This document shows positions 9,333 through 17,069 of a stretch of DNA of 64,000 bases, in pieces. Origin of the DNA: Ogataea parapolymorpha DL-1 (lineage: Eukaryota; Ascomycota; Pichiomycetes; Pichiales; Pichiaceae); NCBI RefSeq assembly GCF_000187245.1, contig NC_027860.1, positions 496,001 through 560,000 of the forward strand. Reading direction: 5' to 3'. Position 1 is the first letter of the stretch; each line of letters opens with the position of its first letter. The position numbers were made by a program, and so were the translations under genes. Below the pieces are notes generated by a model, which ran no database searches, was not told where the DNA came from, and worked only from the letters and a program-made list of their open reading frames with translations.

Positions 9333-10064
9333 ATGTCGCTCATTACCCCAATAGATTGTCCTCCCAGTATGCAACCAGGTGTCTTCCAGCCTGTTGCACA
9401 GTTGGGTGGTAAATCACCTCTGGTGGATCAGTTGACCTTATGCGAACTGAAACTAAAAACGTGGTACAATTTCAACCTACAGCTCATGGACTCCCTTTCG
9501 AATACATCCTTTTTGCTTGTGCTTATACACCACCATCATAAACTGCTTGAGGTTCTTGAGGAATTGTTCAATACCAGGCGACTTGTAAACTTCACGGTCG
9601 GATCGGTCTCTAGCAGTTGTTTCAGAAACTCTGTGCTCTCTAATTTGAGAGTATCGGTGTCCGAGACCCTGGTATCGATAAGCAGCACCTATACCGATAT
9701 TTTCAAGCACGCCCATTTTCTCGACATTGAGAATTTCAAATGCATTTATTCGAAGATTAACAAGGAAACATTTAAAACATCAACAAACAACGAGGACCAG
9801 TTGGTGCACATTAATTTTGAGATATTAGCCAGCTCCAAAAGTTTTCTTCTGTTCAAGAAACTAAATGGAGTTTTTGATTCGGAGATCCTTCGAAACGAAG
9901 AGTTGGTTCTGCTGAAAAGTAGAATTGATAAATCGAAACCGAAGTACCAATACTTATTGGAAACCGAAGACGACGCTAAAGTGTTGAAATCACGAAATTT
10001 CCGTGACTTTCATTACCGTCGCTTGACAGAACTTCGACTTTTAAACAAAAGAATTTTCTCTTGA
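9333..10064 (+). CDS. Hypothetical protein, unrecognised
   Basis: A 243-residue protein starting at the ATG at 9333 (MSLITPIDCPPSMQPG); upstream in frame there is no other ATG. I do not recognise a domain. The first 90 residues look like paired amphipathic helices (CELKLKTWYNFNLQLMDSL, then a His-rich HHHHKLLEVLEELF), the middle is Ser/Thr-rich, and the C-terminus is basic (DFHYRRLTELRLLNKRIF). No signal peptide, membrane span or metal motif is visible. Codon use resembles its neighbours. It lies between SOA1 (divergent) and SRO9 (convergent, 56 bp apart). It may be a fast-evolving complex subunit, but no function can be assigned. Confidence 0.7.
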   Translation: MSLITPIDCPPSMQPGVFQPVAQLGGKSPLVDQLTLCELKLKTWYNFNLQLMDSLSNTSFLLVLIHHHHKLLEVLEELFNTRRLVNFTVGSVSSSCFRNSVLSNLRVSVSETLVSISSTYTDIFKHAHFLDIENFKCIYSKINKETFKTSTNNEDQLVHINFEILASSKSFLLFKKLNGVFDSEILRNEELVLLKSRIDKSKPKYQYLLETEDDAKVLKSRNFRDFHYRRLTELRLLNKRIFS

Positions 10065-10120
10065 CTCTCGCATGTATTTTATTAAAAAAGCACAATAAGC
10101 ATTTTTCGTGATTTGTACCG

Positions 10121-11581
10121 TTACAGTTCTCTCTGATCTTCAGGAAGAACCCACCGTTCCCAGCCTTCTCTCAACCTGACCACCTCAGATTTCTCTGAGC
10201 CAGCCATCTCCAATAAATCCGTTCTCTTCAATGCTTGTAGTATCAAATTGAAATCCCCCTCAGACAATATCTTCACTCTGGAAAACCCTGCTAAAAACGC
10301 AACGCTCACATATCCTTCGGAATTCATATGTTTTCTGAGATAAATATCTTTTAGTAGGTTCTCCATGGAGAAGTAGTACTCCAGCTGCTTAATTAAGCGT
10401 CCCACCTTATTATCTCCAGAGTTTTCAGCAACACCTGGATACGTTGGTGAATAGGGGGCTTGCGACGAGTACAGCGGGAACCCCGTTGCGGGAGGGGGCA
10501 TATAATATGGTTGGAAATATGGGACTGGGGAACTTGGATCTGGGGATCCGGCGTGAGGAGGGATTCCAGGCATCACACCATAATACAAGTTTGGATCTCC
10601 ATATATTGATGGGGAAACCGTTTCCGGGCTGCGGCTAGGGCTTGCATGCTGCGAACTACGCTCACCGGTGGCCGAAGTTCTTAGATCATCGATGGATTTG
10701 GGTGAACTCCTAGAAGAAGCCTGTGAATTCAATTGACTGTTCCTCCGCGATGAAGAGGGCGACATGGAAACTCCATATGGTGGTACAGGCGGCATGTAAT
10801 AAGGCATATAGTAGGGCGTCGAGGAAAGAATTGGATATGGAGGAAGCGAAGGTAAGTTGGCCGATGAACGTGAATACGGGTTTCTATTTTTCTTGTTGTA
10901 TCTCATGTTGTTGCTATTGAAGCTTTTGCTTCTTTGATGCTTTTGGAATTGCGGGTCGTCGAACTGTTCTGAGTTTTGGTCTCGAGGAGTGGCTGCAAAT
11001 TCCGTGAAGCCATTGTCCAGGGTGGCCTCTGACCCAGAAGTAGGAGGTGCTGTCTCAGGCCCTTCGGAGGAACTTATGGTAAGCTGGGAAGCAAGCTTCG
11101 CCAATGTCTTTTCATCTGACGTATCTGTGGCCTCGGTTGTGGCAATGGACATATCTGAAATTGTCGTAATCGTGGTTGTATCATGCACCACAGCTTTATC
11201 CTCTTGCTGATCAGAAGGCAATGTCGGCCTCTTGCGATTCGTGCGTTTACTTTGGTTTTGCTTTGTGTCTTTTTTCTTGGAACTGCCATTGGCTGATTTA
11301 ATTTTCGTCTTGGTAGGAGACGAGACTGAAATTTCGGCCTCCAAAGGTACCCACTTTTGTTTCCCCGTCTTCTTGGCCTTTGCGACAACAGGTTGGACTT
11401 GCGGCTTTCCATTTGCTGGCAAGGCCAAAGAGTTAGGTAATTCAATGCTTTCTTTTTGTGGAGCTAAGTGTGGCGAGCTCAATGACTTCTTCCAAGGATT
11501 TACCTCTGGAGGCGGGGCTGGATGCAAGTTTGACACTTCAGGGCCTGTTGAAGCAATGTGTGTAGGTGCAGAGTCTCCCAT
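10121..11581 (-). CDS. SRO9: La-motif RNA-binding protein, Sro9/Slf1-like
   Basis: A 486-residue protein with a long low-complexity N-terminal part (Ser, Thr, Pro, Asn; Lys-rich patch around residues 100-140; Pro/Tyr-rich stretch with repeated YMPP around 260-370) and a C-terminal La motif at about residues 395-470 (VGRLIKQLEYYFSMENLL, DIYLRKHMNSEGYV, EGDFNLILQALK). This matches yeast Sro9/Slf1, cytoplasmic polysome-associated proteins that bind and stabilise mRNAs. The start is set at the ATG at 11581 (MGDSAPTH); the frame continues upstream but lacks an ATG. The 521-bp gap to PHO88 is a divergent promoter. Confidence 0.8.
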   Translation of the reverse strand: MGDSAPTHIASTGPEVSNLHPAPPPEVNPWKKSLSSPHLAPQKESIELPNSLALPANGKPQVQPVVAKAKKTGKQKWVPLEAEISVSSPTKTKIKSANGSSKKKDTKQNQSKRTNRKRPTLPSDQQEDKAVVHDTTTITTISDMSIATTEATDTSDEKTLAKLASQLTISSSEGPETAPPTSGSEATLDNGFTEFAATPRDQNSEQFDDPQFQKHQRSKSFNSNNMRYNKKNRNPYSRSSANLPSLPPYPILSSTPYYMPYYMPPVPPYGVSMSPSSSRRNSQLNSQASSRSSPKSIDDLRTSATGERSSQHASPSRSPETVSPSIYGDPNLYYGVMPGIPPHAGSPDPSSPVPYFQPYYMPPPATGFPLYSSQAPYSPTYPGVAENSGDNKVGRLIKQLEYYFSMENLLKDIYLRKHMNSEGYVSVAFLAGFSRVKILSEGDFNLILQALKRTDLLEMAGSEKSEVVRLREGWERWVLPEDQREL

Positions 11582-12102
11582 AATGAGTAGAAGTGATGCC
11601 GAGTTCAAAACTTGAAATCTAGTTTTGTATACAACAAGGTAGCGTCTAAGCACTGATGTCTTTCGCAAACAATGAAAAAGACCAATAGCTTCCTCGAATC
11701 GTTTACGCCTGCTCGTGGCCTTTTCCAATCAGCAATTCCTGATAGGCCAATAAGTTGAGTTTAGTTCGGATTCCAAAAAGAGTACAAAACTTGAAACCCT
11801 ATCTTGCCCTCTTGGGTGTAAAAAATGCTTGATCATTAGTGGCACGCTGTTTGGCAGATGCACAGCCGTTGAGTGTCCGATGCAAACGGCACATAAGTCG
11901 AGCTCGAGATATGTCTCATGGCTTTTTTTACAACGTTACGGGTAATTACCGCTTTGCTACGTAGCATACATAAATTAATAACCTATTAATAAAGTTTGTT
12001 TACTAGGCTTCTCTGTTCTCCCAATCTGCGTTAGTTCTCTCTTATCTTTCACAGCCCTTGAAAATTTTGTTTTTTTGTCCACCTCGACATTTCGCCTTCA
12101 GA
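11582..12102. promoter_or_regulatory. SRO9-PHO88 divergent promoter with three palindromes
   Basis: 521 bp without a coding frame of interest. Three perfect palindromes sit within 70 bp: TCGAGCTCGA (11898-11907), GGTAATTACC (11941-11950) and TGCTACGTAGCA (11955-11966). A C/T-rich tract precedes the PHO88 start. Binding proteins are unknown to me. Confidence 0.5.
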
Positions 12103-12675
12103 ATGAATCCCGCCGTGTCCAACCTTGTTCTCATGCTGGGTATGATGCAAGTCTCTCGTAGACTTGACTTCGAAGACCCAAACATCCTTTTCTACGTCAG
12201 AGCTTTGTACGTTACCTGTACACTCTTAACACTGGGTGTTTATCTCTATACGAGATCCATCATCATCAAGAAAAACGACCTCACCACTTTGAAGTACTTG
12301 GAGCCTCCTAGTACGTTACAAGGAGAGACTGAGTCTAAGCTCATCGTTACCACCGTCAAGGATTATGATTTGAAGCAACTGCAAAGTGCCATCAAAGGTG
12401 TCTTCACTGGTGTGGCTATGATGGCATTCATGCACTTGTACATGAAATATGCCAACCCATTGCTCATGCAATCGATTTCTCCTCTCAAGAGTGCCTTTGA
12501 GTCAAACTTGGTCCAGATCCACGTTTTCGGCAAGCCTGCAACCGGGGATCTTAAGAGACCATTCAAAGTCGGTGCTGGATTGTTTGGCGGACTTGGTGCT
12601 CCTCAACAAAAAACGGACAAGGAATCCATCGAAAAGGCTGAAATCAGCGGCACTGGTGGAATCAAAGAAGAGTAA
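12103..12675 (+). CDS. PHO88: Pho88/Snd3, ER membrane protein of the SND targeting pathway
   Basis: A 190-residue protein very close to yeast Pho88/Snd3 throughout: MNPAVSNLVLMLGMMQ, KNDLTTLKYLEPPS, the YDLKQLQSAIKGVF block, FMHLYMKYANPLLMQSISP, and the C-terminal HVFGKPATGDLKRPF. Snd3 acts with Snd1, Snd2 and the translocon in SRP-independent delivery of proteins to the ER; the gene was first found through phosphate transport. Hydrophobic segments lie near residues 5-20, 30-48 and 98-118. The start is the ATG at 12103, which begins the conserved N-terminus. It is convergent with the DUF202 gene, with 25 bp between stops. Confidence 0.95.
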   Translation: MNPAVSNLVLMLGMMQVSRRLDFEDPNILFYVRALYVTCTLLTLGVYLYTRSIIIKKNDLTTLKYLEPPSTLQGETESKLIVTTVKDYDLKQLQSAIKGVFTGVAMMAFMHLYMKYANPLLMQSISPLKSAFESNLVQIHVFGKPATGDLKRPFKVGAGLFGGLGAPQQKTDKESIEKAEISGTGGIKEE

Positions 12676-12700
12676 GTAATCGGGAATTAAACGGATTGCA

Positions 12701-13114
12701 TTACAATCTAGAGATGAGCGTAAGCAGAGTTATATAACATCCTAAACTTATTGCTGTAAGCCATAAAACAACGTTTCCACTCGTTTTGAAGCATTCAATT
12801 TCTCTTGTGGGTCCGTGGAAGTACAAATCCATGTTTTTCGATCTTAAATATGCGATGCCACAGATAAGCAGCCCATAACAGTTAAACACTAGTCCAATAT
12901 GGTAAAACTGAGCAGTAAATAGTTTGAGTACAATCAGCGAAAACGATAGACATCCGAGACAGGTCCGAATATATGCGCCTTGATACGTGCGTTGATGAGC
13001 TCTGATATCCAGTTTTTGTCCAGACGTTTCCAGCAGGGTCAGCCGTGACGGACGTCGAGTCATTTCATTTATCTCTGAAATTGGTAATTTTTTTTTATTC
13101 AATGATATCCTCAT
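12701..13114 (-). CDS. Small DUF202-family membrane protein
   Basis: A 137-residue protein if started at the ATG at 13114, or 120 residues from the ATG at 13063. The domain begins at RAHQRTYQGAYIRTCLGCLSF, matching the DUF202 pattern in which an R-x-T motif precedes the first of three membrane spans. DUF202 occurs in bacterial YidH proteins and in the membrane part of yeast Vtc proteins. The function is unknown. Its 5' end faces the MOCS1A start: the long form overlaps that gene by 13 bp, while the short form leaves 38 bp. Either way the two genes must share an extremely short promoter. Confidence 0.65.
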   Translation of the reverse strand: MRISLNKKKLPISEINEMTRRPSRLTLLETSGQKLDIRAHQRTYQGAYIRTCLGCLSFSLIVLKLFTAQFYHIGLVFNCYGLLICGIAYLRSKNMDLYFHGPTREIECFKTSGNVVLWLTAISLGCYITLLTLISRL

Positions 13115-14187
13115 TACTGCTGAGGCGGCTCCATTCAACGGGTACTTCACAGCACCTGCCACGGCTTGAAAGACTGAGGCGTATGCCTGTAAGACACTTG
13201 AAAGAGTTTCTGACAGACACGTATGGGCGCAAGCACGACTATCTTCGCATCTCCATCACCGAACGATGTAATCTCCGCTGCGTTTACTGTATGCCTGAGC
13301 AAGGCGTTGACTTGTCGCCACCAGAGCACATGCTTACAACAGAGGAGATAGTCAAACTGGCCACTCTTTTTGCACAGCACGGAGTACGGAAGGTCAGACT
13401 GACTGGCGGAGAGCCCACGGTCAGAAAAGATATCGTTGAGCTTGTGGCCAAGCTCAATCAAATTACAGGCATTGAAGAGATCTGTATGACATCTAATGGT
13501 CTAGCACTCCATCGAAAATTACCAGATCTTTTCAAGAATGGGCTGACATCGCTCAATTTGAGTCTTGATACTCTTATCAATGGTAAGTTTCTCTTAATAA
13601 CGCGACGCAACGGACTCAGCGCAGTAATGAGAAGTTTGAGAACAGCACTTGAATTGGACATTCCCAAGGTGAAAATCAATGTGGTAGTAATGAAGAATCT
13701 GAACGAAGATGAGATACTGGATTTCGTTGAACTCAGCAAAAATGATAAAGTCGAGGTTCGATTTATAGAGTACATGCCTTTCGATGGAAACAAATGGTCT
13801 ACGAATAAGCTGGTCTCATACGAGGACATACTTTCCAATATCAAAGTGAGACATCCGAATATCCAAAGACTCCCCCATAAACATGGTGACACGGCCAAAG
13901 TCTACCAAATTCCCGGATTCAAAGGAAAAGTAGGTTTTATAACGTCCATGACTTCGGACTTTTGCAGTACTTGCACACGTTTGAGGATTACTTCTGACGG
14001 TAACCTGAAAGTTTGCTTGTTCGATAACACAGAAGTATCTCTGCGAGATATGCTTCGTGCTGGATACAGCGATGATAAATTAATGCAACGCATCGGTGAA
14101 GCAGTGAAAAATAAGAAGGAGAAACATGCAGGGATTGACGTATTAGGAGATCAACCCAATAGGCCGATGATTTTAATTGGAGGATGA
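13102..14187 (+). CDS. GTP 3',8-cyclase, MoaA/MOCS1A type (molybdenum cofactor)
   Basis: A 361-residue radical SAM enzyme that converts GTP to the cyclic intermediate of molybdopterin synthesis. The N-terminal cluster motif CNLRCVYC (C-x3-C-x2-C with the preceding ERCNLRC) and RLTGGEP mark the SAM site. SLNLSLDTL and VRFIEYMPFDGNKW follow. The second cluster is FCSTCTRLR with a third Cys in GNLKVCLF. The protein ends with the obligatory double glycine (RPMILIGG). The ATG at 13102 gives MISSLLLRRLHSTGTS, a plausible mitochondrial presequence as expected for eukaryotic MOCS1A. A perfect GTAAGT donor lies at 13583-13588 inside the gene and may join it to the MoaC exon downstream. The enzyme is absent from S. 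cerevisiae. Confidence 0.95.
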   Translation: MISSLLLRRLHSTGTSQHLPRLERLRRMPVRHLKEFLTDTYGRKHDYLRISITERCNLRCVYCMPEQGVDLSPPEHMLTTEEIVKLATLFAQHGVRKVRLTGGEPTVRKDIVELVAKLNQITGIEEICMTSNGLALHRKLPDLFKNGLTSLNLSLDTLINGKFLLITRRNGLSAVMRSLRTALELDIPKVKINVVVMKNLNEDEILDFVELSKNDKVEVRFIEYMPFDGNKWSTNKLVSYEDILSNIKVRHPNIQRLPHKHGDTAKVYQIPGFKGKVGFITSMTSDFCSTCTRLRITSDGNLKVCLFDNTEVSLRDMLRAGYSDDKLMQRIGEAVKNKKEKHAGIDVLGDQPNRPMILIGG

Positions 14188-14252
14188 ATGAAATTTGAGA
14201 ATTATTTATTGCTGCTGACTGCTCGCTCGTTAAGAAATACTAACATGTCAAG
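13583..14252 (+). other. Candidate alternative intron joining MOCS1A to MoaC
   Basis: The donor GTAAGT is at 13583-13588. A perfect TACTAAC branch site is at 14238-14244, and the first AG after it ends at 14252 (CAAG). Joining 13102-13582 (481 nt) to 14253-14785 (533 nt) gives 1,014 nt, an exact open frame of 337 residues. The first 160 residues are from MoaA, followed by a basic linker and the whole MoaC domain. The unspliced RNA encodes full MoaA. Other phase-compatible donors (GTGAAG at 14096, GTAACC at 14000) are much weaker. This is a prediction from sequence only. Confidence 0.45.
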
Positions 14253-14785
14253 TCTCGAAACCGTGTTTGCTCGCCAAACGAAACTACTCTACTTCTCGAA
14301 AATTAACTCATCTTAACTCAAAGGGCGAAGCCCGAATGGTTGCAATTCATGAAAAAGAAGACACCCATAGATGTGCTATTGCAGAGGGATCAATCAAGTT
14401 CAGCAACCCAGAATCGATGAAATTGCTGCTATCAGAAAGCAACAAGAAGGGAGATGTGATTTCAATCGCAAGAATCGCAGGGATAATTGCTGTGAAGAAG
14501 ACCGCAGAGTTGATTCCTCTCTGTCATCCAATCAGCATCACTGGAATCAAGGTTGATCTGATTCACGACGAGAAAGAGAACTGCATCAAAGTAAACTGTG
14601 AGGTGCACTGTAATGGGAAAACCGGCGTCGAAATGGAAGCATTAACGGGTGCGACGATTTCGTTGCTTACCGTTTATGATATGTGCAAAGCTGTCGACAA
14701 AATGATGACGATTAGCGATTGTCGAGTTGTTAAGAAGTCAGGAGGTAAAAGCGGTGACATAGATCTATCAACCATCTTCAAATAG
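14253..14785 (+). CDS. Cyclic pyranopterin monophosphate synthase, MoaC/MOCS1B type
   Basis: The MoaC domain is complete: LTHLNSKGEARMV, ARIAGIIAVKKT, the active-site block IPLCHP, the GKTGVEMEALTGA signature, and the catalytic Lys region VYDMCKAVDK followed by KKSGGKSGD. The enzyme makes cPMP from the MoaA product. No ATG precedes the conserved N-terminal block in this frame; the first is at 14336, inside the domain. The preceding residues (KRNYSTSRK) look like an import or processing sequence. I therefore place the 5' end at the predicted splice acceptor. The alternatives are a UUG start at 14267 or a shortened protein from 14336. The stop is 6 bp from the stop of the GAS gene on the other strand. 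Confidence 0.9.
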
Positions 14786-14791
14786 CTAGAA

Positions 14792-16344
14792 TTATAGATA
14801 ATTCGCGAAGTATCCCGTCAGACAAACACAAACGACGTTCAAAAGCAACGACAGTTTAGTTTTAGAAGCCCCTGAATAAAGTTAGTATTTGCGATTAAGA
14901 ACTATAAGGATAGCCAAAAAGCTCTCTCAATCGTCATACTTTGGTCTCAATAATTTTAACTTACGGTTATTCCAGATAACAGGATTGCTTTCGACCCGTG
15001 GTTCGGGCACCACTTTGATTTTCGCATTTTCCAGGATAAGCTTGCCATCCACATCAAATATTTTATATTTGGATGTCATGTCTTCTTCTGTGACTGACAC
15101 ATACTTGCCCTTTGATGCCTTTCTCACCCCGTTGCTGATAAGGTCGGCCCCAAGAGACTGAGGAACACCACTTGTGATGTCAAGGTTTTGGTATTGCACC
15201 TCACAAACTTTATTTTTTTGATGTCTATTGCGGCTACCTTTGCCAAATGGCCCACTATCACTTTTGCCTTGAGTCTGCAGCGTAGGTCTTTTGGGTGCTG
15301 GCGGATCAATTGCTTTAGACATCTGTTCTCTAAAAGAATGGAAGTCGCTCAAGAGAAGAACGTTCCCATCCTTATCGTAATCAACTAATCCATAATTATT
15401 AGGCTCTTGTGCAAATTCATATACGAGGCCACCAGAGAACACGGAGGACATCTGGCTTGAGTAAATGCTGGACACTTCTGTGAATTGTCTTGGTAGAACT
15501 TCGTTACAGCCGTATTCGGAGAAAAAGATTGGAATGCTGTAATCTTGGTAATCGCTGACCAGAATATTGTAGCCACTTGACTGGAAAGTCTGTTCCCCAC
15601 ACCACTGGTAAGTGTTGACACCATAAAAGTCCACACTCTCAGAAGGGCTGCTTTCGTAACATTCCAAATATTTGGCAAGCGATATCCTGTAGCTCAAGTC
15701 GTCCGCTGCTGAATAGCCAACGGGAATCTTACGAGGCACTTGGTAACTAATGTAATCTTTGAGATCTCTGACAACAGCCTTGATGTAAGCTGGTGAGACT
15801 TTGGCAGATAGTTTGTCATTAACGATCTCATTCCCAGCAAAGAAGGCCAGCGTATTATTATATCCTGAGAAGACCTCGACGGTTTTGAAAATATGAGAAA
15901 GGTAATCGGTGTTATATGTGGACCAGGGTTCATATCTGTTTAAGTGCTGGCTTGGAAGTGGTGAGTTCACATCCAGTACAAGATAGATACCGGCTGCAGC
16001 CAATAGTGTCATACACTTATCATGATCCAAATCAGGATTGATAGAATAGACTCTAATAGTATTGATTCCCAACATTTGAAATAAAACAATATCCCTGGCA
16101 CATTTACTGACATCTGATAGTGGATCATTCATATGATTGACAGCTGAAGATCCACCGGGCTGATAATCAACTCCTTTAATGAAAAACTGGCTGATTAGAT
16201 CTAATGATGAGCGGGAATACTCACTGGTTTTCCAGTAACCGAATCATAAAAATGCCTTTCTCTAATCTCAATGGGGTGAACAGCACAAAATACAGTGGTT
16301 GCAAGCAAGGATGCAAACACCGCCTTAGCACCAGAAAACATCAT
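14792..16344 (-). CDS. GAS-family beta-1,3-glucanosyltransferase, three exons
   Basis: Predicted exons on the minus strand are 16344-16225, 16186-14965 and 14871-14792, encoding 473 residues. Exon 1 gives a signal peptide (MMFSGAKAVFASLLATTVFC) and the family start HPIEIRERHFYDS. It joins in phase to FFIKGVDYQPGG after a 38-nt intron (GTGAGT...CCAG). GH72 catalytic glutamates are seen in FFAGNEIVN (about residue 157) and FFSEYGCN (about 262). A second intron (14964-14872, GTAAGT donor, TACTAAC branch, TTCAG) leads to a last exon encoding the hydrophobic tail LSLLLNVVCVCLTGYF, as in GPI-anchored Gas proteins. Without splicing the protein ends LLRPKYDD with no tail. The enzyme elongates cell-wall glucan. 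The exact GAS paralogue is not assigned. Confidence 0.85.
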
Positions 16345-16492
16345 ATATTCAAGAGAGTATAATAAAGGTCTTCAAAATTTAAAAAAAGGATAAACGCTGA
16401 TCCTCTTTGATTATAAGACTTTCTGCACAGCCAATATTGTTACAAAACGATCACAAAATTCGAAGGTACGATAGGTACAAAAGCTATTTAAC

Positions 16493-17066
16493 CTAGTACA
16501 CGAAACCCAAAATCTTACCTGCAACATGTTTTCTCTTGGCTTCGTCGTGGTCCATGATACCAGCGGAAGTTGTGAGAATGACATAACCGAACTGTCTAGC
16601 TGGAAGCAAGCTGTCAGTCCATTTTTCAATATCGGTCATCTTGACGTTGTATCTTGGGCTGATAACGCCACATTTGTTCAGTCTACCATTCAGTTGAATA
16701 ACTATTTTTCCCGATCTATGGTCATCGATGTACTCGAATTCTCCAATGTAACCTAAGCTAGTTAGTATTTGAAGCTAGTGGAATGTTGAGGAAAAGTAAA
16801 CAGACGTCGATAACCAAGTATCGATGCTGTGTAAGAAGCATTTCCTGCATCGATCTTCCGGAAACTTAAAAGACAGCGAGGGACTGAGACCGACAAGCCA
16901 TCCAGTTATCATTCCGGTGAGTAAGGTACTTACCATGCTTTTGCATAACCTGGAGGAACTTGATGATGACTTTAGAAGATGGTCTGATGAGAACCTGTCT
17001 TTTTCCTGTCTTTTCAGCGTTGTTGATGGCGTTGAGAGCGTCGGCCAAAACGGAGGTTCTAGTCAT
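16493..17066 (-). CDS. RPS22: Ribosomal protein uS8 (Rps22), two coding exons
   Basis: Exons 17066-16934 and 16752-16493 total 393 nt and encode 130 residues, exactly the family length. Exon 1 reads [19 protein letters not shown] and ends in VMQKHG; exon 2 continues [16 protein letters not shown] and ends GKILGFVY. The 181-nt intron (16933-16753) has donor GTAAGT and branch TACTAAC, and splits a Gly codon. It contains two adjacent stem-loops (see findings). An additional intron lies in the 5' UTR, ending 3 nt before the ATG. The two-intron layout equals that of S. cerevisiae RPS22B. The protein is a core component of the small ribosomal subunit. Confidence 0.97.
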
Positions 17067-17069
17067 AGT

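Noticed and set aside
11582..11728. N-terminal extension of SRO9 up to 11728
   Set aside because: The extension starts at a TTG, not an ATG, and is unlike Sro9. The ATG at 11581 gives the expected N-terminus.
13583..13620. A short intron inside MoaA beginning at GTAAGT 13583
   Set aside because: The codons after the donor (GKFLLITRRNG) align well with other MoaA proteins, so the segment is coding in the MoaA message; only a long alternative intron to the MoaC exon makes sense.
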